From the NCBI RefSeq assembly GCF_013404075.1, contig NZ_JACBJQ010000036.1:1-59166 (forward strand): a DNA stretch of 59,166 bases, read 5' to 3'. Of this stretch, positions 17,091 through 23,972 are shown piece after piece (position 1 is the stretch's first letter; every line of letters starts with the position of its first letter). The notes beneath the pieces are model-generated. The model made no database searches, was not told the DNA's origin, and worked only from the letters and a program-made list of their open reading frames with translations. Source of the stretch: Mycolicibacterium vinylchloridicum (GTDB taxonomy: Bacteria > Actinomycetota > Actinomycetes > Mycobacteriales > Mycobacteriaceae). Position numbers and translations under genes: made by a program.

Positions 17091-17495
17091 ATGGCCTCCG
17101 TCTTCACCATGATCATCAACCGCGAACTGCCGGGACGATTCGTCTACGAAGACGACGAGGTCGTCGCGTTCCTGACGATCGAGCCGATGACGCCGGGCCA
17201 CACGCTGGTCGTACCCCGGGCCGAGGTCGACAACTGGCAGGACGTCGACCCCGCCTTGTTCAACAAGGTGATGGCGGTGTCGCAGCGGATCGGTAAGGCC
17301 GTATGCGCGGCGTTCGGCGCCGAACGGTCCGGGCTGATCATCGCCGGACTGGAAGTCCCGCACCTGCACGTGCACGTGTTCCCGGCGCGGAATCTGTCGG
17401 ACTTCGGATTCGCCAACGTCGATCGCAATCCGTCACCGGCGTCGCTGGACGATGCACAGGCCAGGATCAAGGCAGCGCTGGCCGAACTCGACTAG
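17091..17495 (+). CDS. HIT family nucleotide-binding protein (Rv0759c-like)
   Basis: A 134-residue histidine-triad protein with HLHVHVFPA, the HxHxH nucleotidyl-hydrolase/transferase signature, near residue 92. Earlier is the family's DDEVVAFLTIEPMTPGHTLVVP segment. ATG 17091 is taken because family members start just before this region; an in-frame GTG lies at 17040. Its stop overlaps the stop of phoR by 2 bases on the opposite strand. It probably hydrolyses a nucleoside phosphoramidate or dinucleotide. Confidence 0.92.
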   Translation: MASVFTMIINRELPGRFVYEDDEVVAFLTIEPMTPGHTLVVPRAEVDNWQDVDPALFNKVMAVSQRIGKAVCAAFGAERSGLIIAGLEVPHLHVHVFPARNLSDFGFANVDRNPSPASLDDAQARIKAALAELD

Positions 17496-18931
17496 ACCGC
17501 GGGGGCGACCGGCGCCGGCACGTCGACGATGCGCGGCAGGCTGACCCGGAAGCAACAGCCCTGCCCCGGCGCGGTCCGCACCGTGACTCGGCCGCCGTGC
17601 GCGTACACCAGCGAGTCGACGATCGACAGGCCCAGCCCGGTGCCGCCGCTGGTGCGGGTGCGCGAGGAGTCGGTGCGATAGAACCGCTCGAACACGCGTT
17701 GGGCGTCCTCAGGTGTCATGCCCGGACCCTCGTCGACGACCTCGAGCACCGCATCGTCGTCCTCGGTGCCCACCCGAACGGCGATCCGCGCGGTCTCCGG
17801 GGTGTGCTGCAACGCGTTGGCCATCAGGTTGCCGAGCACCTGACGCAGCCGGGCCTCGTCGCCGAGGACTTCGGGGGTGCCGGGGCCGTCGAAGACCTCC
17901 ATGCTGATGGTGCGCTTCGGGGCGATGGATTGGGCGTCGTGCACGGCGTCGGTGGCGAGCAACAGGAGGTCCACCCGGCGCTGCTCGAGCGGACGCTGAG
18001 CATCGAGGCGGGCCAGCAGCAGCAGGTCGTCGACCAGCAACCCCATCCGCCGGGATTCGCTCTCGATGCGCGACATCAGCATTTCGACGTCGCGGGCGGC
18101 GCCTTGGCGGTAGAGCTCGGCGAATCCGCGGATGGTGGTCAGCGGGGTGCGCAGCTCGTGGGAAGCGTCGGTGATGAATCGCCGCATGCGTTCCTCGGAC
18201 GTCCGCGCCTGTTCGGCAGACTCCACCGATGACGCCATCGCGGACTGGATCTGCGAGAGCATTCCGTTGAGGGCCAGCGACAGCCGGCCGACTTCGGTAC
18301 GCGGATCCCGTTCCGGCACACGGCGATCGAGCTGTCCGGCAGCAATCGCGGCGGCGGTCTTCTCGACTTCGACAAGAGGCCGCAGGCTGCGGTGCACCAC
18401 CCAGTAGCCGGCGACGCCGAGGATCACCAGCACCGCGGTGCCGATGGCGACCTGCGACCAGGCCAGGCTGCGCACAGTGGACTGGATGTCGGACATGTCG
18501 ATGGCGACGGTGGTCAATTCACCGTTGGGCCCCTGCACCGACACCGCACGCCATTGGACGTGGGAGTGGTCCAGCGAGCCGACGGTCACCGGCGAGGAGC
18601 CCACGTCGTTGTCGTCGGGGAGAGCCGGCTCGGCGTCGCGGTCGTTGACGGCCATCCAGACGTGGCCGTCGGCGTCGACCCCGCGCACATAGAAGTTCGA
18701 CGGCGGGCGGGCCGGGTTGGGGCCCTCATCGGGTGGGGGCATCCGGCGCGGGGCCTGGGCCCAGCCCCGGGAGGCGTCGAGCAGGGTCTGGTCGGCACGG
18801 TTGACGAGATCGTGCTGCAGGGTGGAAGTGACGGCGATCCCGGAGGCCAACAGTCCGCAGCCCACGAGGAGCAACATGGCGGCCACCAGGCCGACTCTCA
18901 GTGGCAGCGCTCGGTGGTAGCGGCTGGGCAT
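17492..18931 (-). CDS. phoR: PhoR, sensor histidine kinase of the PhoPR two-component system
   Basis: A 479-residue membrane kinase. It has an N-terminal TM helix (about 12-35), an extracytoplasmic sensor loop (about 36-155) rich in Pro near the start, a second TM (about 160-180), and a HAMP domain. The dimerisation helix carries the phospho-accepting His258 (DASHELRTPLTTIRGF), followed by an ATPase domain with N box (NLMANALQHTP), DEGPGM and GGTGLGLSI. It lies 39 bp downstream of phoP on the same strand. In M. tuberculosis PhoPR responds to acidic pH and controls envelope lipids and ESX-1 export. The neighbours (HIT, phoP) match Rv0757-Rv0759c. Confidence 0.96.
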   Translation of the reverse strand: MPSRYHRALPLRVGLVAAMLLLVGCGLLASGIAVTSTLQHDLVNRADQTLLDASRGWAQAPRRMPPPDEGPNPARPPSNFYVRGVDADGHVWMAVNDRDAEPALPDDNDVGSSPVTVGSLDHSHVQWRAVSVQGPNGELTTVAIDMSDIQSTVRSLAWSQVAIGTAVLVILGVAGYWVVHRSLRPLVEVEKTAAAIAAGQLDRRVPERDPRTEVGRLSLALNGMLSQIQSAMASSVESAEQARTSEERMRRFITDASHELRTPLTTIRGFAELYRQGAARDVEMLMSRIESESRRMGLLVDDLLLLARLDAQRPLEQRRVDLLLLATDAVHDAQSIAPKRTISMEVFDGPGTPEVLGDEARLRQVLGNLMANALQHTPETARIAVRVGTEDDDAVLEVVDEGPGMTPEDAQRVFERFYRTDSSRTRTSGGTGLGLSIVDSLVYAHGGRVTVRTAPGQGCCFRVSLPRIVDVPAPVAPAV

Positions 18932-18970
18932 TTCTCTATTGTTCGCGCCGTCCGGCGTGTCCCGCGGCGA

Positions 18971-19693
18971 TTACCGCGGCTCCCGCAGCACGTATCCGAC
19001 CCCGCGCAGGGTGTGCAGGAGGCGCTTTTCCCCGGTGTCGATCTTGCGGCGCAGGTAGGAGACGTAAGACTCGACGACGTTGACGTCACCGCCGAAGTCG
19101 TAGCGCCACACGTGGTCGAGGATCTTGGGCTTGGACAGGACGGTCCCGGCGTTGATCACGAAATATCGGAGCAGCGTGAACTCCGTCGGTGACAGCGAGA
19201 CCGGCTCGCCGGCCTTCCATACCTCGTGGGTGTCCTCGTCGAGTTCGATGTCGGCGAAGCTCAGGCGTGAATTGCGCGGTTCTTCGATGCCCTTGCCGGC
19301 GCGGCGCAGGATGACGCGCAGCCGGGCGACGACCTCTTCGAGGCTGAAGGGCTTGGTGACGTAGTCGTCGCCGCCGAGGGTGAGCCCGGCGATCTTGTCC
19401 TGCAGGCTGTCACGGGCGGTCAGGAACAACGCCGGGGCGTCGATCCCGTCGGCGCGCAGCCTGCGCAGCACGCCGAAGCCGTCCATGCCGGGCATCATCA
19501 CGTCAAGGATCACCGCGTCGGGACGCACCTCCCGGGCCCGGTCCAGGGCTGCCGGCCCACTGGAGGCGGTGTGGACCTCGAAGCCCTGGAACTTCAGGCT
19601 CACTGATAGGAGTTCGACGATATTGGTCTCGTCGTCGACGACGAGGACACGTGCCTCGGGTCGGATTTCCGGGGGTGATGCGGGTGCGGCCAT
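18971..19693 (-). CDS. phoP: PhoP, OmpR-family response regulator
   Basis: A 240-residue regulator nearly identical over most of its length to M. tuberculosis PhoP. It has the receiver acidic pocket VVDDE, phospho-acceptor Asp64 (LDVMMPGMDG, equivalent to Asp71 there), the switch Thr and Lys (TKPFS), and a winged-helix DNA-binding domain with DHVWRYDFGGDVNVVESYVSYLRRK. The N-terminus is shorter than in M. tuberculosis. GAGAGGA lies upstream of the ATG. A direct repeat matching the PhoP box lies about 45-62 bp upstream, indicating autoregulation. Confidence 0.97.
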   Translation of the reverse strand: MAAPASPPEIRPEARVLVVDDETNIVELLSVSLKFQGFEVHTASSGPAALDRAREVRPDAVILDVMMPGMDGFGVLRRLRADGIDAPALFLTARDSLQDKIAGLTLGGDDYVTKPFSLEEVVARLRVILRRAGKGIEEPRNSRLSFADIELDEDTHEVWKAGEPVSLSPTEFTLLRYFVINAGTVLSKPKILDHVWRYDFGGDVNVVESYVSYLRRKIDTGEKRLLHTLRGVGYVLREPR

Positions 19694-19737
19694 GCTGCCA
19701 ATTTCCTCTCACATTGTTGAACTGGGGCTGCCTAGGC

Positions 19738-19755
19738 GCTGTGAGATTCCTGTGA
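19738..19755 (-). promoter_or_regulatory. PhoP box (7-bp direct repeat, 4-bp spacer)
   Basis: Read toward phoP the element is TCACAGG-AATC-TCACAGC. It matches the known PhoP recognition pattern of two TCACAGC repeats separated by four bases, with one mismatch in one repeat. A third partial half-site GCTGTGC lies at 19761-19767. It lies between phoP and the divergent repeat protein and could control both. Confidence 0.8.
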
Positions 19756-19821
19756 GTTGGGCTGTGCGTCGATTGACCGATACCTCCGGTTACAAACTTC
19801 CCGCGCTCATACACTTGTGAG

Positions 19822-20568
19822 ATGGACCTGGCGAAGACCGTGGTTGGGATCGCGACCACACCGGTGCGGGTGGGCCTGGCCGCGGCGGAGACGGGCCTCG
19901 ACATCGCCAAAGCGGGCCTTGACCTCACCAAACGGACCCTCGGGGAGGCCGGGGTCCCGGCGTCGCCGAACTCGGTCGCCCAGATGTTCGGCCTCGAGGA
20001 CACCATCGCCCGGGCGAACAAGCTCGCCCAGCTGCTCGACGACGACGCCCCGCTGGGCCGGGCGCTTGCGCCCGATGGTCCGCTGGATCGGCTGATGCGA
20101 CCGGGCGGGCTGATCGACCGGGTCACCGCGCCGGATGGTGTGTTGGACCGGCTGACCGCCGAGGGCGGCGGGCTGGAGCGGGCCCTGGCACCGGGCGGCT
20201 TGGTGGACCAGTTGCTCGACGACGACGGCCTGATCGAGCGGATCCTCGGCGAGGAGGGGCTCGCGGACCGGCTGATGGCCGAGGGCGGGCTGGTCGAGAA
20301 GCTGACGGCGCGCAACGGCCCGTTGGAGCAGCTGGCCGACGTCGCCGACACCCTGAACCGGTTGGCGCCGGGGCTCGAAGCGCTGGCGCCGACGATCGAG
20401 ACCCTGCGCGAGGCGGTCACGACGCTGAGCCTTGTGGTCAACCCGCTGAGCAATATCGCCGACCGCATTCCGATCCCGGGCCGCCGGCGCAGCTACTCCC
20501 CGCCGCGTCCGGTGAGCTCTGAGCGGGTCCGCAGCGACCGGTTGGTCATCGACGACGACGATCAGTGA
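19822..20568 (+). CDS. Decapeptide-repeat protein of unknown function (Rv0756c position)
   Basis: A 248-residue protein with no signal peptide or TM helix that I can see. Residues 1-45 form amphipathic helices with similar VGLAAAETGLDIAKAGLDLTK blocks. Residues 74-173 are ten uninterrupted 10-residue repeats of the pattern (P/E)-x-G-L-x-(D/E)-(R/K/Q)-L-x-(A), for example PGGLIDRVTA, EEGLADRLMA and EGGLVEKLTA. A helical linker and a basic Arg/Ser/Pro tail follow, ending in DDDD. It starts 128 bp from phoP and diverges from it across the PhoP box, the arrangement of Rv0756c. A structural or scaffold role, perhaps PhoP-controlled, is inference. Confidence 0.8.
   Translation: MDLAKTVVGIATTPVRVGLAAAETGLDIAKAGLDLTKRTLGEAGVPASPNSVAQMFGLEDTIARANKLAQLLDDDAPLGRALAPDGPLDRLMRPGGLIDRVTAPDGVLDRLTAEGGGLERALAPGGLVDQLLDDDGLIERILGEEGLADRLMAEGGLVEKLTARNGPLEQLADVADTLNRLAPGLEALAPTIETLREAVTTLSLVVNPLSNIADRIPIPGRRRSYSPPRPVSSERVRSDRLVIDDDDQ
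20041..20340 (+). repeat. Ten tandem 30-bp units encoding decapeptide repeats
   Basis: The stretch encodes ten consecutive 10-residue units without insertions: DDAPLGRALA, PDGPLDRLMR, PGGLIDRVTA, PDGVLDRLTA, EGGGLERALA, PGGLVDQLLD, DDGLIERILG, EEGLADRLMA, EGGLVEKLTA, RNGPLEQLAD. DNA identity between units is moderate, so the period is conserved at protein level rather than being a recent DNA expansion. Confidence 0.85.
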
Positions 20569-20613
20569 GTTCGCTAGTCTGTTAGTCGAGTCGAGCCTTT
20601 GGTGCCGACCAAT

Positions 20614-20685
20614 GCCTCCTTAGCTCAGTGGTAGAGCAACATACTTGTAATATGTAGGTCATCGGTTCAATCCCGATAGGGGGCT
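20614..20685 (+). tRNA. tRNA-Thr (anticodon TGT)
   Basis: A full cloverleaf can be drawn. The acceptor stem is GCCTCCT/AGGGGGC with one G-T pair. The D arm is GCTC...GAGC, the anticodon stem is ACATA/TATGT with loop CTTGTAA (anticodon TGT, Thr), and the T arm is ATCGG-TTCAATC-CCGAT. The discriminator is T and CCA is not encoded. A small hairpin (GAGAT/ATCTC) in AT-rich DNA follows. Confidence 0.95.
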
Positions 20686-20786
20686 CGTAGCTTGTCAGCA
20701 TACGAGCATTTCAAGAGATATTTCTAATCTCGCGTCCATCGACGTCGCCCGACTAACCAACAATTCAGCCAATCCACAGCAAACAA

Positions 20787-21194
20787 TCAGAACGACTGGC
20801 CGTCGGCGTAGCGCTGCCGACGGTAGAAGCGGCCGTTACCGCGATTTCTCGCCTTATAGGTCGGCAGCTGGCTGTCGCAGTTAGGGCAGATGAGCCTCAG
20901 ATTCGGGCGAAAGTTGTTGGTTGCGTTTCCATCGACGTGGTCGAGGACCAGTGCGAGTGTCGCGCCGTTCCAGTTGGCTGCCATTCCACAGATGGCGCAG
21001 CATCCACCCTGCTGCGCGTAGATGTAATCCCGGACATAGTGGCCTTGGTATGACGTACGGCCGCATACGCCAGTCTCGAGCCAGGTTTTCAGGAGCAACG
21101 TCCGGCGTTGCGACTGTTGACACGCATTACTGCAGTAGACCTTCGCCTGTCGGCTCTGAACATCGACTCCACACCCGACACATTTGATCGACAT
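20787..21194 (-). CDS. HNH endonuclease-type zinc protein
   Basis: A 135-residue protein. The N-terminal zinc-ribbon-like region has CVGCGVDV and YCSNACQ. A HNH/recombination-endonuclease-VII-like core follows, with CAICG, LVLDHVDG containing the catalytic Asp-His, an Asn (NNFRPN) and LICPNC. The last 20 residues are basic. Stand-alone HNH proteins of this size are usually phage or homing endonuclease-like. It is convergent with the tRNA-Thr gene 101 bp away, in DNA that is visibly richer in A/T than its surroundings. I see no integrase, and no copy of the tRNA 3' end nearby. Confidence 0.8.
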   Translation of the reverse strand: MSIKCVGCGVDVQSRQAKVYCSNACQQSQRRTLLLKTWLETGVCGRTSYQGHYVRDYIYAQQGGCCAICGMAANWNGATLALVLDHVDGNATNNFRPNLRLICPNCDSQLPTYKARNRGNGRFYRRQRYADGQSF

Positions 21195-21298
21195 AAGGTG
21201 ACGTTAGCCCCAGCTACCGACAAGGCCGATACGCCGAAATCCCGTGCAACCACTAATGTCTGAACACGTATGGATTGCCCGCGCGAGAGGCCGAGTCG

Positions 21299-21619
21299 AT
21301 GTCCGAAACCAAGATCACCGTCATCTACGACAACCCCACCGACCCCGAGGCGTTCGAAGCCGCGTACCCCGCAGAGCAGCTCGAGGCGGCCCGCCGCATC
21401 CCTGGCTACATCCGATTCGAAGCGTCGAAGGTGTGGCCGAAGGAGGATGGGAGTCCGACTCCCGCCCATCGGATGATCGACCTTTACTACCCCGACTACG
21501 ACGCCGCCAGCGCGGCGGTCGCCACGGCGGAATTTGGCGCGTTCTTCGAAGCCATGGGACGACTGTCCACCGGAGGCGTGCGAGTTCTGTTCTCCGACAT
21601 CGAGATTCCGCAACAGTGA
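21299..21619 (+). CDS. EthD domain protein
   Basis: A 106-residue protein with the EthD dimeric alpha-beta barrel pattern: ITVIYDNPTDPEAFEAAYPAEQLEAARRIPG at the start and IDLYYPDYDAASAAVATAEF in the middle. GAGAGG precedes the ATG by 8 bases; an in-frame upstream start at 21275 is less likely. EthD is named for a protein needed for ether degradation by a P450, and members of the fold act in small-molecule metabolism. The role here is unknown. Confidence 0.8.
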   Translation: MSETKITVIYDNPTDPEAFEAAYPAEQLEAARRIPGYIRFEASKVWPKEDGSPTPAHRMIDLYYPDYDAASAAVATAEFGAFFEAMGRLSTGGVRVLFSDIEIPQQ

Positions 21620-21634
21620 GGTGAACTCTCGCGC

Positions 21635-22081
21635 TCAATACCCGATTTCGTCGCAGATCGGCGGGATGATGATCAGCGATCCGCGCGGAGTGCAGAACGG
21701 CCGAGGCCCAGCCGGGGGCGGCGGTGGCGGCGCAGGACTGAACTGCGGTGGCGGTGCGGCCTGGTGCGGAGCGCCACGCCACGGGTAGATCACGTTGGTC
21801 GTCACGTCGACGATGCCCTCGGAGTTCCAGTACCAGTCGTGGCATACGTTCCAGTCCCAGCTCAGGACTTGACTGCCCGGAATCGCCGGATCACCAGGAC
21901 ACCAATGGGTGCACGTCAGCCCTGATGGGCAGTTGCCACCTTGATAGCTGGGGCCGGTCTGCGCGTGAGCGGTGGCCGACGTCCACCCACCAAGGGCGAG
22001 TCCGCCGGACACGATCACGGCAGTACCGGCGGACATCAACGCCGCAGCGATGGTCCGCTTCCGATTGGCAGTGGTCTTCAT
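21635..22081 (-). CDS. Secreted Cys/Trp-rich protein with proline-rich C-terminus
   Basis: A 148-residue exported protein. It has a basic N-terminus (MKTTANRKR), a hydrophobic segment (about 11-32), and a probable signal-peptidase cleavage after AHA (about residue 39). The mature part has CPSGLTCTHWCPGD and a WDWNVCHDWYW stretch, typical of a small secreted family common in mycobacteria. A run of prolines (about 110-126) and a PFC...PPICD ending follow. The two Cys pairs could form disulfides outside the cell. Function unknown. Confidence 0.75.
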   Translation of the reverse strand: MKTTANRKRTIAAALMSAGTAVIVSGGLALGGWTSATAHAQTGPSYQGGNCPSGLTCTHWCPGDPAIPGSQVLSWDWNVCHDWYWNSEGIVDVTTNVIYPWRGAPHQAAPPPQFSPAPPPPPPAGPRPFCTPRGSLIIIPPICDEIGY

Positions 22082-22222
22082 CCTGTGATCCTTCTGGTGG
22101 CGCGCCGCAGTGTGTGGCGTCGTGACAGCAAGTCCACAAGCGGCGATCCGCTACCGATCCCAACAAAGTGATGCGGTTCCCGTGATGTCGCTGTGCGTTT
22201 GCGACGAAGAGCGCAGGTCGCC

Positions 22223-22798
22223 CTAGCCCTGGTCGCCCACCGCCATCGCGAGGAGCATGTCGACCAGTTCGTCGGCGTCGGTCTGCCACTTGTCGGTGCG
22301 CAGCAGACCGCTCGCCTCCAACCCCGCAGCGCCGTGAACGCCGGTCAGGAGGATGGCCGAGCAGCGCTGGGCGTCCTCCTCCCCGACGACTGCGGCGACG
22401 ATGACCAGGAATTCGTCGCACATGCTTTGCGCCGCTCGGACCACGGCCGTCGGGTCCCCTGCCGGCGCGCTGAACATCAGTTGATAGAGGTGGGGCTGCC
22501 GGCGACTGATGGTGATGACGTGCTTCAGTGCCGTGCGCAGCGTGTCGGCGGGTGACAGTCGCGAGTCCGTCAGCAGCGCGTGCATGTGGTCTCCGATGCG
22601 CTGCCAGCTTTCGGCCGCGACGGCGGTGAGCAGGCTTTCCTTGTCGGCAAAGTGCCGGTAGGGCGCTCCGCGGCTCACCCCGGCACGGGCACCTACCTCG
22701 CGTAGCGTGACCGCGGCGGGACCACCGCTGTCGAGCAATTCGGCGGCGTCGTCCAGAAGGGCGCGGCGGGTCGCGGCCGCAGACTCGATGCGACTCAT
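22223..22798 (-). CDS. TetR family transcriptional regulator
   Basis: A 191-residue regulator. The N-terminal HTH (about residues 8-55) reads VTLREVGARAGVSRGAPYRHFADKESLL, and the C-terminal helical region resembles the TetR_C_33/WHG-type ligand domain (LYQLMFSAPAGDP). It diverges from an SDR gene with only 51 bp between starts. That gap holds an inverted repeat over the -35 region, so the regulator probably controls both genes. Confidence 0.9.
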   Translation of the reverse strand: MSRIESAAATRRALLDDAAELLDSGGPAAVTLREVGARAGVSRGAPYRHFADKESLLTAVAAESWQRIGDHMHALLTDSRLSPADTLRTALKHVITISRRQPHLYQLMFSAPAGDPTAVVRAAQSMCDEFLVIVAAVVGEEDAQRCSAILLTGVHGAAGLEASGLLRTDKWQTDADELVDMLLAMAVGDQG

Positions 22799-22815
22799 CC
22801 GTCACTCCGTTCTGT

Positions 22816-22826
22816 TGACACTGTCA
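22816..22826. promoter_or_regulatory. Inverted repeat overlapping the SDR promoter, proposed TetR operator
   Basis: TGACACTGTCA is an 11-bp palindrome around one base. It overlaps the TTGACA -35 element (22815-22820) of a plus-strand promoter whose -10 is TAGCGT (22837-22842, 16-bp spacing). A second related palindrome TGACAGCGTCA lies at 22851-22861. The predicted transcript would start at about the ATG at 22850, making it leaderless. Confidence 0.6.
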
Positions 22827-22849
22827 TCTGAAGCGGTAGCGTCATTGAG

Positions 22850-23734
22850 ATGACAGCGTCACCTGAGATCCAAGAGATCGCCATCGTAACCGGTGCATCG
22901 ACCGGCATCGGCGCAGCCACGGCGCGGGAACTGGCCCGGCAGGGGTTCCATGTCCTGGCCGGGGTCCGGCGCGACGTCGACGCCGAGGCAATCCGAGCGA
23001 CGGGTATCGAGCCGCTGATCCTCGACATCACCAACCCTGAGCACATCCAGGCGTTGGCCACTCGTGTGCAGGGCGACTCGCAGGGCCGCGCGGTACGGGC
23101 GCTGGTCAACAACGCCGCGATCCAGGCCAACGTACCGATCGAAGCCTTTGCGCTCGACCAGTGGCGAGCCATGTTTGAGGTCAACCTGTTCGGCCAGGTC
23201 GCGGTGACGCAGACACTACTGCCTGCCCTGATCGCCAGCCGAGGCCGGATTATCAACATCAGCTCCGTGGGCGGAAAGGTCGCCATGGCTGCGTACGGTC
23301 CCTACGCCGCAACGAAGTTCGCATTCGAAGCCGTCAGCGACTCCCTTCGCCGTGAGCTGTCACCGCACGGCGTGCATGTGATCGTCATCGAACCCGGTGC
23401 GGTGCGCACCGCGATGCTCGGGCGGGCGATCGCCACCGCCGGGGAGCTGGTGTCAGCCATGACCCCCGAGCAGCGGCAGCGCTACGGCGCATTGGTACAC
23501 GCCGTCAACGAACAGGCGATCTCATCCACGAAGTCCGGTGTGCCCGCCCAGGCCGCGGCCACCGTGATCGCCAAAGCCATTGCCGCGCGCAAGCCGCGGA
23601 CCCGCTACACGGTCGGCCGCGAAGCCGCATTGCTCACCATGGTGCGCTTCCTGCCCGACCGGGTACTCGACCGCGTCCTGGCCGCTGCCCTGCGTCCGCA
23701 CTACCCCAAGCTTCCTAGCGTGTACGACGCTTGA
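22850..23734 (+). CDS. Short-chain dehydrogenase/reductase
   Basis: A 294-residue SDR. TGASTGIGAATA binds the cofactor, NNAA follows, and the active site has ISSVGGKVAMAAYGPYAATK (Ser, Tyr-x3-Lys). The extended C-terminus (VGREAALLTMVRFLPDRVLD) is typical of the 17-beta-HSD-like group that reduces lipid ketones or retinol-like substrates. It is transcribed divergently from a TetR gene across a 51-bp operator-promoter region and is probably repressed by it. Substrate unknown. Confidence 0.88.
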   Translation: MTASPEIQEIAIVTGASTGIGAATARELARQGFHVLAGVRRDVDAEAIRATGIEPLILDITNPEHIQALATRVQGDSQGRAVRALVNNAAIQANVPIEAFALDQWRAMFEVNLFGQVAVTQTLLPALIASRGRIINISSVGGKVAMAAYGPYAATKFAFEAVSDSLRRELSPHGVHVIVIEPGAVRTAMLGRAIATAGELVSAMTPEQRQRYGALVHAVNEQAISSTKSGVPAQAAATVIAKAIAARKPRTRYTVGREAALLTMVRFLPDRVLDRVLAAALRPHYPKLPSVYDA

Positions 23735-23870
23735 GTGGTGACCGACTTCGACGTTCCCCGCACCAAGTCATCCGTGATCGGTTCCTCTGCGGCCAACATC
23801 GAGCGAACTTCGGCGCTAAACATTCCATCCCAGCCCGAAATAAGCTTAGAATTCGCTGAGACAGCAAACG

Positions 23871-23944
23871 GGTGTCAGATCGCTTCGCGGCGATTGACAC
23901 CCTGACCGGGGGGTTTGCCTGAAGTTCGCCAACTTCACGGGCAA
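23871..23944 (+). other. Two stem-loops in the leader of the metalloprotease-like gene
   Basis: The first hairpin pairs GGTGTCA (23871-23877) and ATCGC with GCGAT and TGACACC (23895-23901), with one bulged base. The second pairs TTGCC and GAAGTT (23915-23926) with AACTTC and GGCAA (23931-23944) around a CGCC loop. They end 28 bases before the ATG. A regulatory RNA element or a terminator for an upstream transcript is possible; I do not recognise a known riboswitch class. Confidence 0.4.
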
Positions 23945-23972
23945 GTCGGAACTGCGTGAAGGTGGTGCGTCA

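Noticed and set aside
20041..20340. 30-bp periodic DNA as a possible CRISPR array
   Set aside because: The period is a protein-level decapeptide repeat within one frame. Units are not identical and there are no unique spacers or cas genes.
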